Source of the DNA: an uncultured Traorella sp.
GTDB lineage: Bacteria > Bacillota_I > Bacilli_A > Erysipelotrichales > Erysipelotrichaceae
Assembly: GCF_944327115.1 (NCBI RefSeq)
Contig: NZ_CALVGS010000122.1
Coordinates: 1-64,000 of the forward strand
Direction: 5' to 3'
Length of the DNA stretch: 64,000 bases
This document shows, one piece after another, positions 43,666-52,017 of the stretch. The notes below the pieces were generated by a model. That model was not told the origin of the DNA and searched no databases. It was given only the letters and a program-made list of their open reading frames with translations. A program made the translations under genes and the position numbers. The first letter of the stretch is position 1. Every line of letters begins with the position of its first letter.

Positions 43666-44442
43666 ATGAGTAAATTCAAGGTTGATATATGTAATGTAAA
43701 TACTGCTGATTTGCAGGTGTTGAGCGTCAGTGAAATGAAAGAGGCCTTTATTCGTTACCAGCAAGGAGATGAGAGCTATAAGGAAGTGCTTCTTTTAGGA
43801 AATTTAAAGCTGGTTTTAAGCATGGTGCAGCGTTTTTCAAATCGCTGTGAAAATATGGATGATCTTTTTCAGGTGGGGTGTATCGGCCTTGTAAAGAGCA
43901 TCGAGAATTTTGATTTATCTCATGAGGTGCGTTTTTCGACTTATGCGGTGCCGATGATCTTGGGAGAGATCAAGCGCTATCTGAGAGATAATCAGATGAT
44001 TCGGGTTTCAAGAAATTGTAAGGATCTGGCTCATCAGTGCTTTCGTCTGAAAGAAGATTATTATCATGAATACAGCATGGAGCCAAGCATTGAATATTTA
44101 TGCGAGATGACTCAGGCGAAAAGTAAGGATGTGATTGAAGCGTTAGACTCGTTTCAAAGCGTCCTTTCATTATTTGAGCCGATCTATAACAGTGATGGGG
44201 ATGAGATGTGTCTGGTTGATACCATAGGTGATTCAAAAGATGAAATTGCCCTTTTAAGTAATGTTCTTACATTACGGATGAGCTTGAAGCAGCTCAATGA
44301 AAAAGAGCTGGATATCTTAAATAAACGATATTATCTGGATTATACGCAAAGTGAGATCGCAAAGGAGCTGGGAATCTCCCAGGCTCAGGTATCACGTTTG
44401 GAAAAAGGCGCTTTAAAATGTTTGAAAAAGAATTTTGAGTAA
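43666..44442 (+). CDS. sigG: Sporulation sigma factor sigma-G
   Basis: Sigma-G drives late forespore transcription. The N-terminus KFKVDICNVNTADLQVLS matches the conserved sigma-G start (KVEICGVNTS type). Region 2 has GNLKLVLSMVQRFSNRCENMDDLFQVGCIGLVKSIENFDLSHEVRFSTYAVPMILGEIKRYLRD. Region 4 has LNEKELDILNKRYYLDYTQSEIAKELGISQAQVSRLEK. The 258-residue length is normal. The order spoIIGA-sigE-sigG matches Bacilli. In B. subtilis sigG is silent until the forespore, partly through read-through and leader control. A hairpin here covers the ribosome-binding site. Confidence 0.96.
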   Translation: MSKFKVDICNVNTADLQVLSVSEMKEAFIRYQQGDESYKEVLLLGNLKLVLSMVQRFSNRCENMDDLFQVGCIGLVKSIENFDLSHEVRFSTYAVPMILGEIKRYLRDNQMIRVSRNCKDLAHQCFRLKEDYYHEYSMEPSIEYLCEMTQAKSKDVIEALDSFQSVLSLFEPIYNSDGDEMCLVDTIGDSKDEIALLSNVLTLRMSLKQLNEKELDILNKRYYLDYTQSEIAKELGISQAQVSRLEKGALKCLKKNFE

Positions 44443-44483
44443 CATGTAAGCAATGTGAGCATAGACTGAAGCAGGGTGATTGC

Positions 44484-44720
44484 ATGAAACTGAGCGAGCT
44501 GATGAGCAAGCAGGTCATATGTGTTGTGGATGGTAAAAATATTGGTTTTGTCAGTGATGCGATCTTAACACATGATCTGAAGATCGTTTGTATCATCGTG
44601 TGCATGAAACGAAGAGGTCTGGCTCGTTTTTGTCCATTCTTGTTTGAACCGGAATGTGAAAAGATTGCAGTTGATTGTATCGTGAATATTGGTTGTGATG
44701 TCATCTTAGTCAAACGATAG
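44484..44720 (+). CDS. ylmC: YlmC/YmxH family sporulation protein (PRC-barrel)
   Basis: This is a 78-residue protein of the YlmC/YmxH family, a PRC-barrel-like fold found in spore-formers. It starts MKLSELMSKQVICVVDGKNIGFVSDAIL, with the conserved L-x-x-K-x-V-I-x-x-x-D-G-x-x-x-G pattern. It ends with a hydrophobic strand CIVNIGCDVILVKR. The function is not established. The family is often annotated as sporulation protein. It follows sigG by 41 bases with an AGGGTGATTGC site, the same order as sigG-ylmC in Bacilli. A terminator follows. Confidence 0.85.
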   Translation: MKLSELMSKQVICVVDGKNIGFVSDAILTHDLKIVCIIVCMKRRGLARFCPFLFEPECEKIAVDCIVNIGCDVILVKR

Positions 44721-44722
44721 CT

Positions 44723-44745
44723 GAAGGCCAGAGGCCTTCTTTTAT
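44723..44745 (+). terminator. Terminator after ylmC
   Basis: GAAGGCC (44723-44729), loop AGA, GGCCTTC (44733-44739), then a T-rich run. Confidence 0.85.
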
Positions 44746-44828
44746 ATTGTTTAAATGATGCAGGGATTATGTTAAGATAGAATTGTAAAAGACACAGATT
44801 AAAATTTTTCTAAAGAAAGGGGAATTAG

Positions 44829-45401
44829 ATGAATAAAAAAAGAATCGCTGCTGTGATTGTCGTTGTCATGCTTGCAGGAATGAAGCTTTTTTCGGATCGA
44901 ATCTATTTTCAGAGAGATTCAAATCTAAGCCAGAAAGAATTCTATGAGCATTTTCATCTTCAGCCCATCTCTGAAGAGTCAGGTTTTGAAGAGTATTTTG
45001 TCAATGTTATTTATGATAATCCATATGTATTCTTATTCAGACATGATCCGACTTATGTGCAAAGATATTTCTGGAGCGTGAATGAAAATGAAATCTATTC
45101 GGTCGAGTTAGCGGCTTGTGATAGTAAGAACGGTTATAATGTCAATCGTATAGGTGACCATAAAAATTATGATGTTGTTTATACTTATGACTTAACTGTC
45201 AATGGCATGGATGTTTATCTGGAGATGGTCAAAATGCTTTATGATTCTGTTGTTTATGATTACCGGATGAGCTTTGAATATAAAGATAAATATTATTCCA
45301 TAACTTTATACGGCATGGATGATCCGGCGTATCAAAGTCATGATGGATTAAATGAATATTATCATCATTTGATCGTTAGGCTGATAAATGAGCTGTTTTG
45401 A
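44829..45401 (+). CDS. Hypothetical exported or membrane-anchored protein
   Basis: I do not recognise this 190-residue protein. It begins MNKKRIAAVIVVVMLAGMKLFSDRIYF, a hydrophobic signal or anchor with no lipobox Cys. The rest is soluble-looking, rich in Tyr, Asp and Asn, with predicted strands (VYTYDLTVNGMDVYLEMVKML, YRMSFEYKDKYYSITLYGMDD). It most likely sits outside the membrane. AAAGGGGAA precedes ATG 44829, and an extended -10 TGT-TAAGAT lies about 55 bases upstream. It stands alone between ylmC and sepF, where Bacilli carry other ylm genes, but shows no likeness to YlmE or YlmG. Confidence 0.65.
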   Translation: MNKKRIAAVIVVVMLAGMKLFSDRIYFQRDSNLSQKEFYEHFHLQPISEESGFEEYFVNVIYDNPYVFLFRHDPTYVQRYFWSVNENEIYSVELAACDSKNGYNVNRIGDHKNYDVVYTYDLTVNGMDVYLEMVKMLYDSVVYDYRMSFEYKDKYYSITLYGMDDPAYQSHDGLNEYYHHLIVRLINELF

Positions 45402-45498
45402 TAGGGAAAAGGCGGAAATATCTTCTCTTTTTAATTTGTTTATTTTCAACTACCAATAAAATGGTTTTGTGTTATAATAATGAAGTGTGGAGGTAATT

Positions 45499-45894
45499 AT
45501 GAGTATTAAGGAGAAGTTAAAGGATTTTATTAGTCCGGATGATGAAGAATTATATCTGGATGAAGAAGAAGTAGAAACAATCAGCAGTAAATACGAACAG
45601 CCTCGTTCAAAAGCGATGGCAAATGCACATATTGATGCGAAAATGGTTTTATTTGAACCTCGCTCTTATGAAGAAGCCCAGGAAATTGCGATTCGTTTGA
45701 AAGAAAATAAGGCATGTGTTGTCAATTTGCATCGTTTGCCTCATGATTATGCACAGCGTACGATTGATTTCCTGACAGGAGTGATCTTTGCGTTGGATGG
45801 AACGATTCAGAAGATTGGCCCTAATATTATCTTATGTGCGCCTAAGACGATTGGTGTTGGCGGATCGATCAATATAGATGGGGACGACGAATAA
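45499..45894 (+). CDS. sepF: Cell division protein SepF
   Basis: SepF bundles FtsZ filaments and tethers them to the membrane at the septum. The 131-residue protein begins MSIKEKLKDFI, an amphipathic membrane-binding helix, followed by an acidic linker. The SepF core has FEPRSYEEAQEIAIRLKENKACVVNLHRLPHDYAQRTIDFLTGVIFALDGTIQKIGPNIILCAP. The length is slightly short, mainly in the linker. GGAGG precedes ATG 45499, and TATAAT lies at 45473-45478. It overlaps ylmH by 17 bases. The ylmE and ylmG genes often found here are absent. Confidence 0.95.
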   Translation: MSIKEKLKDFISPDDEELYLDEEEVETISSKYEQPRSKAMANAHIDAKMVLFEPRSYEEAQEIAIRLKENKACVVNLHRLPHDYAQRTIDFLTGVIFALDGTIQKIGPNIILCAPKTIGVGGSINIDGDDE

Positions 45895-46630
45895 GAACTG
45901 GCTCGTTCATTTTAAAGGAAATGAAACACTGGCACTTCGCTTTGATGATCAGATTGAAAGTCATTTAAGAACCGGACGTCGTATTTTAACGCCTTTTTTG
46001 GATGAAACTCAGCAGGAAGTCTTAAAAAAGGTGGCCGGAAACCGGATCACGCTTTCTTTTTTTGGCGGGTATGAAAATGCAGAGCGAAAAAGAGCACTGA
46101 TCGGCGGAGAAAATGATTTTGAGATCGTCCAGCTTAGTGCAAAATGGTCGTCGTTTGACCGTATTACGCATTCGGACTGTATGGGTGCTTTGTACAACTG
46201 TGGATGCAAGAGCGACCATTTTGGCGATATTCTGGTGAATGAGAATGAGGTCATCGTCTTTGTGTGTCAAAGCATTGCGGAATATGTGATGGATCATTGT
46301 ACCCAGATAAAAAGAAGCCGGATCGTTTTTCATGAAGATGACCGCAAGATTGAAAAATCTGTGAATATTGAGAGGTTTCATAAGATCGTGACAACGCTTC
46401 GCTTAGATTCGTTGGTAAGTGCCTGTACGAATCTTTCACGTGCCAAAGCGCAGCATTTGGTGCGTGCAAAAAGTGTAAAAGTAAATCATATTTGTCTTGA
46501 AGATTGTGCATACTTGTGCAATAATGGTAGTATTCTATCCATTCGAGGATATGGAAGATTTTTGTTTGAGGGCGTTGTCAAGGAAACCAAAAATCAGAAG
46601 TATGTCGTCAGTCTGGGAAAATATAAGTAA
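45878..46630 (+). CDS. ylmH: YlmH family S4-domain RNA-binding protein
   Basis: This is a 250-residue protein with an N-terminal YlmH domain and a C-terminal S4 RNA-binding domain. The S4 motif LRLDSLVSACTNLSRAKAQHLVRAKSVKVNHICLEDCAYLCNNGSILSIRGYGRF is clear at about residues 168-230. YlmH family members act on ribosomes and have been linked to ribosome quality control together with RqcH, also encoded in this window. The start ATG 45878 lies inside sepF with no strong ribosome-binding site, which suggests translational coupling. divIVA follows after 11 bases. Confidence 0.9.
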   Translation: MGTTNKNWLVHFKGNETLALRFDDQIESHLRTGRRILTPFLDETQQEVLKKVAGNRITLSFFGGYENAERKRALIGGENDFEIVQLSAKWSSFDRITHSDCMGALYNCGCKSDHFGDILVNENEVIVFVCQSIAEYVMDHCTQIKRSRIVFHEDDRKIEKSVNIERFHKIVTTLRLDSLVSACTNLSRAKAQHLVRAKSVKVNHICLEDCAYLCNNGSILSIRGYGRFLFEGVVKETKNQKYVVSLGKYK

Positions 46631-46641
46631 GGGGTGAAGTT

Positions 46642-47100
46642 ATGGGTGATGTGAAATTTGATACGATGCGCAATGGCTATAATCGCTATCAGGTGGATGA
46701 TAAGGTCGCTCAGTTAACCAGTGAAGTAGAAACCTTACAAAAAAAGCTGGATCTGTATGTCAGTCGTCTGGATGAGGTTGAAAAGCAGAGTGCCAGCTAT
46801 AAAGAAAAGTATCTGACGCTTGCCGGTGAGATCCGCATCAAGGAAAAAGCGGCGGAGGATATTGCCCGCATTGCTTTAAAGGAAGCCAATGTGATCGTAC
46901 AGACGGCCAATGACAATGCGGATGTGATCGTGAAGGAAGCGTTGGCGAGTGCTCGGGCGATCCTGATAGAGGTCAATAAGCTTGGCGAAGAAACAGGTGA
47001 GATCAAACAGCGGATGATCAAGGAACTGGATAAGCTGGATCAGGCGTTAAGCGAATTTGAGGTTCCGCGTAAGATCGATCTGAACTTGCTTGAAGAATAA
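46642..47100 (+). CDS. divIVA: Cell division / polarity protein DivIVA
   Basis: DivIVA is a coiled-coil protein that marks curved membrane at poles and septa. The N-terminal lipid-binding domain has VKFDTMRNGYNRYQVDDKVAQL, the F-x-x-x-x-x-GY pattern of DivIVA. A long coiled coil (about residues 30-140) with regular heptads and little else follows. The 152-residue length is typical. GGGGTGAAG precedes ATG 46642. The order sepF-ylmH-divIVA-ileS is the classic Firmicute division cluster. In spore-formers DivIVA also helps place the septum and chromosome. Confidence 0.92.
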   Translation: MGDVKFDTMRNGYNRYQVDDKVAQLTSEVETLQKKLDLYVSRLDEVEKQSASYKEKYLTLAGEIRIKEKAAEDIARIALKEANVIVQTANDNADVIVKEALASARAILIEVNKLGEETGEIKQRMIKELDKLDQALSEFEVPRKIDLNLLEE

Positions 47101-47129
47101 ATACGATGAATAAGACATGTCTTATAGAT

Positions 47130-47312
47130 GGGATCAATAGAGAGCTGCTGGCTGGTGGAAAGCAGTGTGAAAGCTATAAGGAATCACTTAGGAGTAGGTT
47201 AGGCGATAGGTAGCTTAACACGTAACCTTGCGTTAAAAGGATGAGTGCACAGGTAATTTGTGAACTAAGGTGGTACCACGTGAAGCGTCCTTAGATGAGG
47301 CGCTTTTTTTTA
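47130..47312 (+). promoter_or_regulatory. T-box riboswitch upstream of ileS
   Basis: The AGAGAG element (47139-47144) of Stem I, a Stem I distal region (GCTGCTGG...GGTGGAAAGCAGTGTGAAAGC), and the T-box core AAGGTGGTACCACG (47267-47280) are present. An ATC at 47184-47186, followed by A, is the probable specifier codon and matches tRNA-Ile. A terminator follows: AAGCGTCCT pairing with AGGCGCTT, then a T-run (47283-47312). Uncharged tRNA-Ile should stabilise the antiterminator and switch on ileS. Specifier placement is from pattern, not from a full fold. Confidence 0.93.
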
Positions 47313-47330
47313 TTAAACAGGAGGGATAAA

Positions 47331-50078
47331 ATGGACTATAAAAGTACGCTTAGAATGCCGCAGACAGATTTTGAAATGAGGGGAAATCTTCCTAAAAAGG
47401 AACCTTTGTTTCAGGAAAGATGGGAAAAAGAGGATCTTTATCATGAAATGCTTTCAAAGCATGACGGATACCCAACTTTTATTTTGCATGACGGTCCTCC
47501 GTATGCGAACGGAGATATCCATATCGGACATGGATTAAATAAGATTTTGAAGGATGTGATCGTCCGTTCAAAGTATAAGGCCGGCTATCAGACACCGTTT
47601 ATTCCGGGATGGGATACCCATGGTCTGCCAATTGAAACGGCAATTACCAAATTGGGTTATGACCGTAAGAAAATGCCGATCAATGAGTTTAGAAAGCTCT
47701 GTTATGACTATGCCTTGAAGCAGGTCGCAAATCAGATGGCAACGATGAAGAAGCTGGGTACAGTTGCTGATTATGATCATCCATATATTACCTTGCAGAA
47801 GGAGTATGAAGGACATCAGATCGAGATCTTTGCGAAGATGGCGATGGATGGTTTGATTTATAAAGGCTTGAAGCCGGTTTACTGGTCACCGTCCAGTGAA
47901 AGTGCATTGGCAGAAGCTGAGATCGAATACAAGGATGTGAAATCACCGACGATCTATGTGAAGTTTCAGGTCAAGGATGGCAAAGGTATTTTAGATGAAA
48001 ATGATTATTTTGTGATTTGGACAACAACGCCTTGGACGATTCCGGCAAATTTGGCCATCTGCCTGAATGAGCGATTGGAGTATGCATTAGTAAAGAGTGA
48101 AAAAGGAAATCTTCTGGTTTTGAAAGAATTAGTAGATTCACTTTGGGAAAAGTTTGGTTTAAAAGAAAAAGAAATCTTAAAAACGTTTAAAGGAAAAGAG
48201 CTGGAAGGCATTACGACCCGACATCCTTTGTATGACCGTGAAAGTATCATTATTTTAGGTGATCATGTTACTGCAGATGCCGGTACAGGCTGCGTCCATA
48301 CGGCTCCGGGCCATGGTGTCGAAGACTTTATGGTCGGCTTGAAATATGGCTTAGAAGCTTATTGTCCGGTAGATGAACACGGCTGCATGACGGAAGATTG
48401 CGGCGATTGGCTGAAGGGACAGTATGTAGATGATGCCAATAAGACGGTAACATTGAAGCTGGATGAAGTAGGCGCCTTATTAAAGCTGGAATTTATCACG
48501 CACTCTTATCCGCATGACTGGCGTACGAAAAAGCCGATCATCTTCAGGGCAACGACACAGTGGTTTGCTTCGGTAGATAAGATTCGTGAGAAGCTTTTGA
48601 GCGAAATCGAGAAAATTGACTGGAAGCCGGCATGGGGCGAACAGCGTATGTACAATATGATCAAGGATCGTTCCGACTGGTGTATTTCCAGACAGCGTGC
48701 CTGGGGCGTTCCGATTCCGATCTTCTATGCAGAGGATGGTACGCCGATCATGGATGAAAAGGTGTTTAAGCATGTTGCTTCTTTAGTGAAGAAATATGGC
48801 AGCAATGTCTGGTTTGAAAGAGAAGCAAAGGATCTTTTGCCTGAGGGCTATACACATCCGGGTTCACCGAACAATATCTTTAAAAAAGAAACGGATACGA
48901 TGGATGTCTGGTTTGATTCGGGAAGCTCACATACAGGCTGTATGGTCGAAAGAGGCTATTCATTGCCGGTAGATCTTTATTTTGAAGGCAGTGACCAGTA
49001 TCGCGGATGGTTCAATTCTTCATTGATCGTTTCTACGGCTTTCTATGGCTATGCACCTTATAAGCAGGTCTTGTCACATGGATTTGTCATGGATGGCAAG
49101 GGCGTAAAGATGAGCAAATCACAGTTTAATGCCGTTTCTCCTGCAAATATCATGAAGCAGTATGGGGCAGATGTGCTTCGTTTATGGGCCAGCAGTGTTG
49201 ATTATCAGGCAGATTGTGTCATGAGCGATGAGCTCTTGAAGCAATGCTCTGAAGCATATCGTAAGGTACGTAATACCTTCCGTTTCATGTTGGCAAATAT
49301 CAATCCGAACGATTTCACAAAAGAGGATTTATTAGATCCGAATGAATGCAGTGTTGTTGATAAAGATATCTTATTAAAATTAAATGAGGTTTCTGATAAA
49401 GTAAAGAAAGCTTATGCCGACTATGATTTCATGAGCGTAACTTCGACATTGTCAACTTTCATGAGCAATGAACTGAGCAGTTATTATCTTGATTTTGCGA
49501 AGGATATCCTCTATATTGAAGCACATGATGATGTTCGCCGCCGTCAGGTACAAAGCGTGATTTATTATTGTGTGGATACGCTGATGCGCTTATGGGCACC
49601 GATTTTGGTTCATACCTGTGAAGAGATCAATGACCACTTTGATAAAGGTGAATCGGTACATTTAAAAGAATTTAATGAAAACTATGAAATCAATGATGCA
49701 CAGGCGATCCGTGAGAAGATGGCACGTTTGATGGAATTGCGCAGTGATGTATTTAAGGCATTGGAAGAAGCACGTGCTGAAAAGAAGATCGGTAAATCAT
49801 TGGAAGCAACGGTCTATATGCATGTCAGCGATGCCGATCAGAAGATCATTGATGAAGTTTTGGGATGTAAGCTGGCACAGTGGCTGATCGTAAGTGAAGC
49901 GATCCTGACGGATACACCTTTAAAGAAATATGAAAGCTGTGAGGTGAGCGTAGAAAAATGTCAGGGCAAGGTATGTCCGAGATGCTGGAATATGCATGAT
50001 GACAGTGATGCTCATGAATGCTGCAACCGCTGCGTTGAGGTATTAAAGAAAGAATATCCACAAGTTCCTATTTTATAG
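47331..50078 (+). CDS. ileS: Isoleucyl-tRNA synthetase
   Basis: IleRS charges tRNA-Ile and edits mischarged valine. The 915-residue class I synthetase has the HIGH-type motif PPYANGDIHIGHGLNK, the CP1 editing domain (VIWTTTPWTIPANLAI, GTGCVHTAPGHGVEDF), and KMSKS (GVKMSKSQFN). The C-terminal zinc-binding motif CPRCWNMHDDSDAHECCNRC is present. ATG 47331 follows CAGGAGGG. An in-frame GTG or ATG at 47295 lies inside the T-box terminator and is not used. Regulation is by the T-box upstream. Confidence 0.98.
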   Translation: MDYKSTLRMPQTDFEMRGNLPKKEPLFQERWEKEDLYHEMLSKHDGYPTFILHDGPPYANGDIHIGHGLNKILKDVIVRSKYKAGYQTPFIPGWDTHGLPIETAITKLGYDRKKMPINEFRKLCYDYALKQVANQMATMKKLGTVADYDHPYITLQKEYEGHQIEIFAKMAMDGLIYKGLKPVYWSPSSESALAEAEIEYKDVKSPTIYVKFQVKDGKGILDENDYFVIWTTTPWTIPANLAICLNERLEYALVKSEKGNLLVLKELVDSLWEKFGLKEKEILKTFKGKELEGITTRHPLYDRESIIILGDHVTADAGTGCVHTAPGHGVEDFMVGLKYGLEAYCPVDEHGCMTEDCGDWLKGQYVDDANKTVTLKLDEVGALLKLEFITHSYPHDWRTKKPIIFRATTQWFASVDKIREKLLSEIEKIDWKPAWGEQRMYNMIKDRSDWCISRQRAWGVPIPIFYAEDGTPIMDEKVFKHVASLVKKYGSNVWFEREAKDLLPEGYTHPGSPNNIFKKETDTMDVWFDSGSSHTGCMVERGYSLPVDLYFEGSDQYRGWFNSSLIVSTAFYGYAPYKQVLSHGFVMDGKGVKMSKSQFNAVSPANIMKQYGADVLRLWASSVDYQADCVMSDELLKQCSEAYRKVRNTFRFMLANINPNDFTKEDLLDPNECSVVDKDILLKLNEVSDKVKKAYADYDFMSVTSTLSTFMSNELSSYYLDFAKDILYIEAHDDVRRRQVQSVIYYCVDTLMRLWAPILVHTCEEINDHFDKGESVHLKEFNENYEINDAQAIREKMARLMELRSDVFKALEEARAEKKIGKSLEATVYMHVSDADQKIIDEVLGCKLAQWLIVSEAILTDTPLKKYESCEVSVEKCQGKVCPRCWNMHDDSDAHECCNRCVEVLKKEYPQVPIL

Positions 50079-50084
50079 GAACTT
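50062..50084 (+). terminator. Hairpin at the end of ileS
   Basis: AAGTTCCTA (50062-50070), loop TTTTA, TAGGAACTT (50076-50084) form a perfect nine-base stem, followed by only a weak T-rich run (TCTTAT). It may slow or partly stop transcription before the next gene. Confidence 0.5.
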
Positions 50085-50100
50085 TCTTATGGGAGTGTAT

Positions 50101-51945
50101 ATGAAGGTAAAGGTTAAAGATACAGTATTGGAATGTTTTGCTGATGGGAGCTTGAGCATTGAAAATGAGCATGTTCAATGGATCAGCAGAGAAAGAGGAA
50201 AGATTGTTTTTGGTGAACATCAAATTGTTTATTTTGATGAGATGAAGGTACAAGAAGTTTCCTATAAAAGCGGTGTAGGAGAAGGGATCCGTCACTTGTA
50301 TGAGTGGCAAGAGATTCGTTTTGAAACGCTGGTTTGGATCGAATATGCTACGGGAAATGTTTATTTTGAAGTGATTCCGGTTCACTTTGAAGATGATTTT
50401 GAGGCGCTTTACTGGCCGGGTCATTTTGAATTTGAGCGCTGTTCAAGGGAATGGATCACATTGTTGCCGCATATGCAGGGACTTATGATTCCTAATGATT
50501 ATGAAAATGAATGTACACGATTGAATTTTGACGGTCAGTTCTGCAGCAATGGTGCTTATATGCCGTGGATGGCACAGATCAAGGATGGGCATGGTTATAT
50601 CATGATCTCATGTACGCCATGGGATATGGGATATCAGGTCGATCATCCTGCAAATGGACCTTATACCCATGTTTCTATGCGTCATCTGTCTTCTCTTGGA
50701 AAGCTGGCTTATCGCAGGGTCATGCGGATGGTGCTTCAGGAGGATGCCACGGTGACTTCGATCTGTAAGCTTTATCGTCAATATGCCTTAGAAAAAGGAA
50801 ATCTGGTAACATTACATGAGAAAGCTGCACGCTGCCGTAATGTAGATAAGCTGATTGGCAGTGCGATCCTGCATAAGGGAATCAAAACGCATCTTTCAAA
50901 GGACTGTGAATTTTATGATCATGAGCATCCTGAAAAAAATGATCATGTGGTTTCATTTGATGCAAGGGCTGAAGAAATTGAATATTTTCATGAGCAAGGC
51001 ATTAAAAAGCTGTATCTTCATTTAGACGGATGGGGAGAACCGGGTTATGATAATGCTCATCCGGATTATCTTCCTGCCTGTCAAGAAGCAGGCGGCTGGG
51101 AAGGCATGAAGAAGCTTTCGGATACGTTGATGAAGTATGATTATATGTTTGGTCTGCATGACCAATACCGTGATTATTATAAGCGTGCTGCCAGCTTTGA
51201 TGAAGATTCTGCCCTCATGCAGAAGGATGGTCATATCTTTGAACAATGCCGCTGGGCAGGGGGTGCCCAGTCGTATCTGTGTGCTTCCTTGGCTCCTTAT
51301 TATGTGAAGCGTAATTTTGAAGAGGTATTAGCCCATGATATTCATTTAGAAGCCAGTTATCTGGATGTCTTTACTTGTAATGAACCGGATGAATGTTACA
51401 ATGAGCGTCATAGGATGTCACGAAAGGAATGTTTGGAATATCGTGAAGCCTGTTTTCAATATCTCTGGTCAAAAAATATCTTGCCGAGCAGTGAAGAGGT
51501 GAATGACTGGGCCGTACGTTCACAGGTATTTGCCCATTACGGTCCTTATGATTTTATGCTGAGAATGCCGGATGCTGCGCGTTTAGGTATTCCGGTTCCT
51601 TTATGGAATCTTGTCTATCATGACTGTGTGATCTTGCCTTGGCCGATGGATCATACCGGTAAGGAAGATTATATGCTGTATGCTTTATTGAACGGCGGGG
51701 CTGCCTATGTTGATAAGGATGGGGCTTATCCAAATGTGGATGGAGCCTTTGATTACCATAAAAAAGAATTGGATGAAGAAATCCGGCGGTATCGCATCGT
51801 TGCTTCTTTACAGGAAAAAGTGGCAAAATGTGAAATGGTAGAATTTGGCTTTATCGATCAGGATTATAAAAAGCAATATTCTGTCTTTTCAGATGGGACA
51901 CGGGTAGAAATCAATTTGAATGATAATACGTATCATATACGGTAA
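50101..51945 (+). CDS. Glycoside-hydrolase-like protein (DUF5696 type)
   Basis: This is a 614-residue protein without a signal peptide. An N-terminal beta-rich region (to about 260) precedes a barrel-like region with GIKTHLSKDCEFYD, KLYLHLDGWGEPGYDNAHPDYLP, FGLHDQYRDYYKRAASFDE, ASYLDVFTCNEPDECYN and a late SSEEVNDWAVRSQ. The ordered Asp and Glu clusters at strand ends suggest a glycosidase fold related to the DUF5696/GH101-like group. I assign the family by pattern only. The activity is unknown, and lack of a signal peptide points to intracellular substrates. ATG 50101 follows GGGAG. It stands between ileS and ltaS. Confidence 0.6.
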   Translation: MKVKVKDTVLECFADGSLSIENEHVQWISRERGKIVFGEHQIVYFDEMKVQEVSYKSGVGEGIRHLYEWQEIRFETLVWIEYATGNVYFEVIPVHFEDDFEALYWPGHFEFERCSREWITLLPHMQGLMIPNDYENECTRLNFDGQFCSNGAYMPWMAQIKDGHGYIMISCTPWDMGYQVDHPANGPYTHVSMRHLSSLGKLAYRRVMRMVLQEDATVTSICKLYRQYALEKGNLVTLHEKAARCRNVDKLIGSAILHKGIKTHLSKDCEFYDHEHPEKNDHVVSFDARAEEIEYFHEQGIKKLYLHLDGWGEPGYDNAHPDYLPACQEAGGWEGMKKLSDTLMKYDYMFGLHDQYRDYYKRAASFDEDSALMQKDGHIFEQCRWAGGAQSYLCASLAPYYVKRNFEEVLAHDIHLEASYLDVFTCNEPDECYNERHRMSRKECLEYREACFQYLWSKNILPSSEEVNDWAVRSQVFAHYGPYDFMLRMPDAARLGIPVPLWNLVYHDCVILPWPMDHTGKEDYMLYALLNGGAAYVDKDGAYPNVDGAFDYHKKELDEEIRRYRIVASLQEKVAKCEMVEFGFIDQDYKKQYSVFSDGTRVEINLNDNTYHIR

Positions 51946-51973
51946 ACATGGATCATAAGGTCCATGTTTTTAT
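51944..51973 (+). terminator. Terminator after the glycoside-hydrolase-like gene
   Basis: AAACATGGA (51944-51952) and TCCATGTTT (51961-51969) around an eight-base loop, then TTATT. The stem begins within the stop codon. Confidence 0.8.
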
Positions 51974-52017
51974 TAAAAAAGATAGAAAAATCGTGGCTCT
52001 TGTGACATAATAATAGC

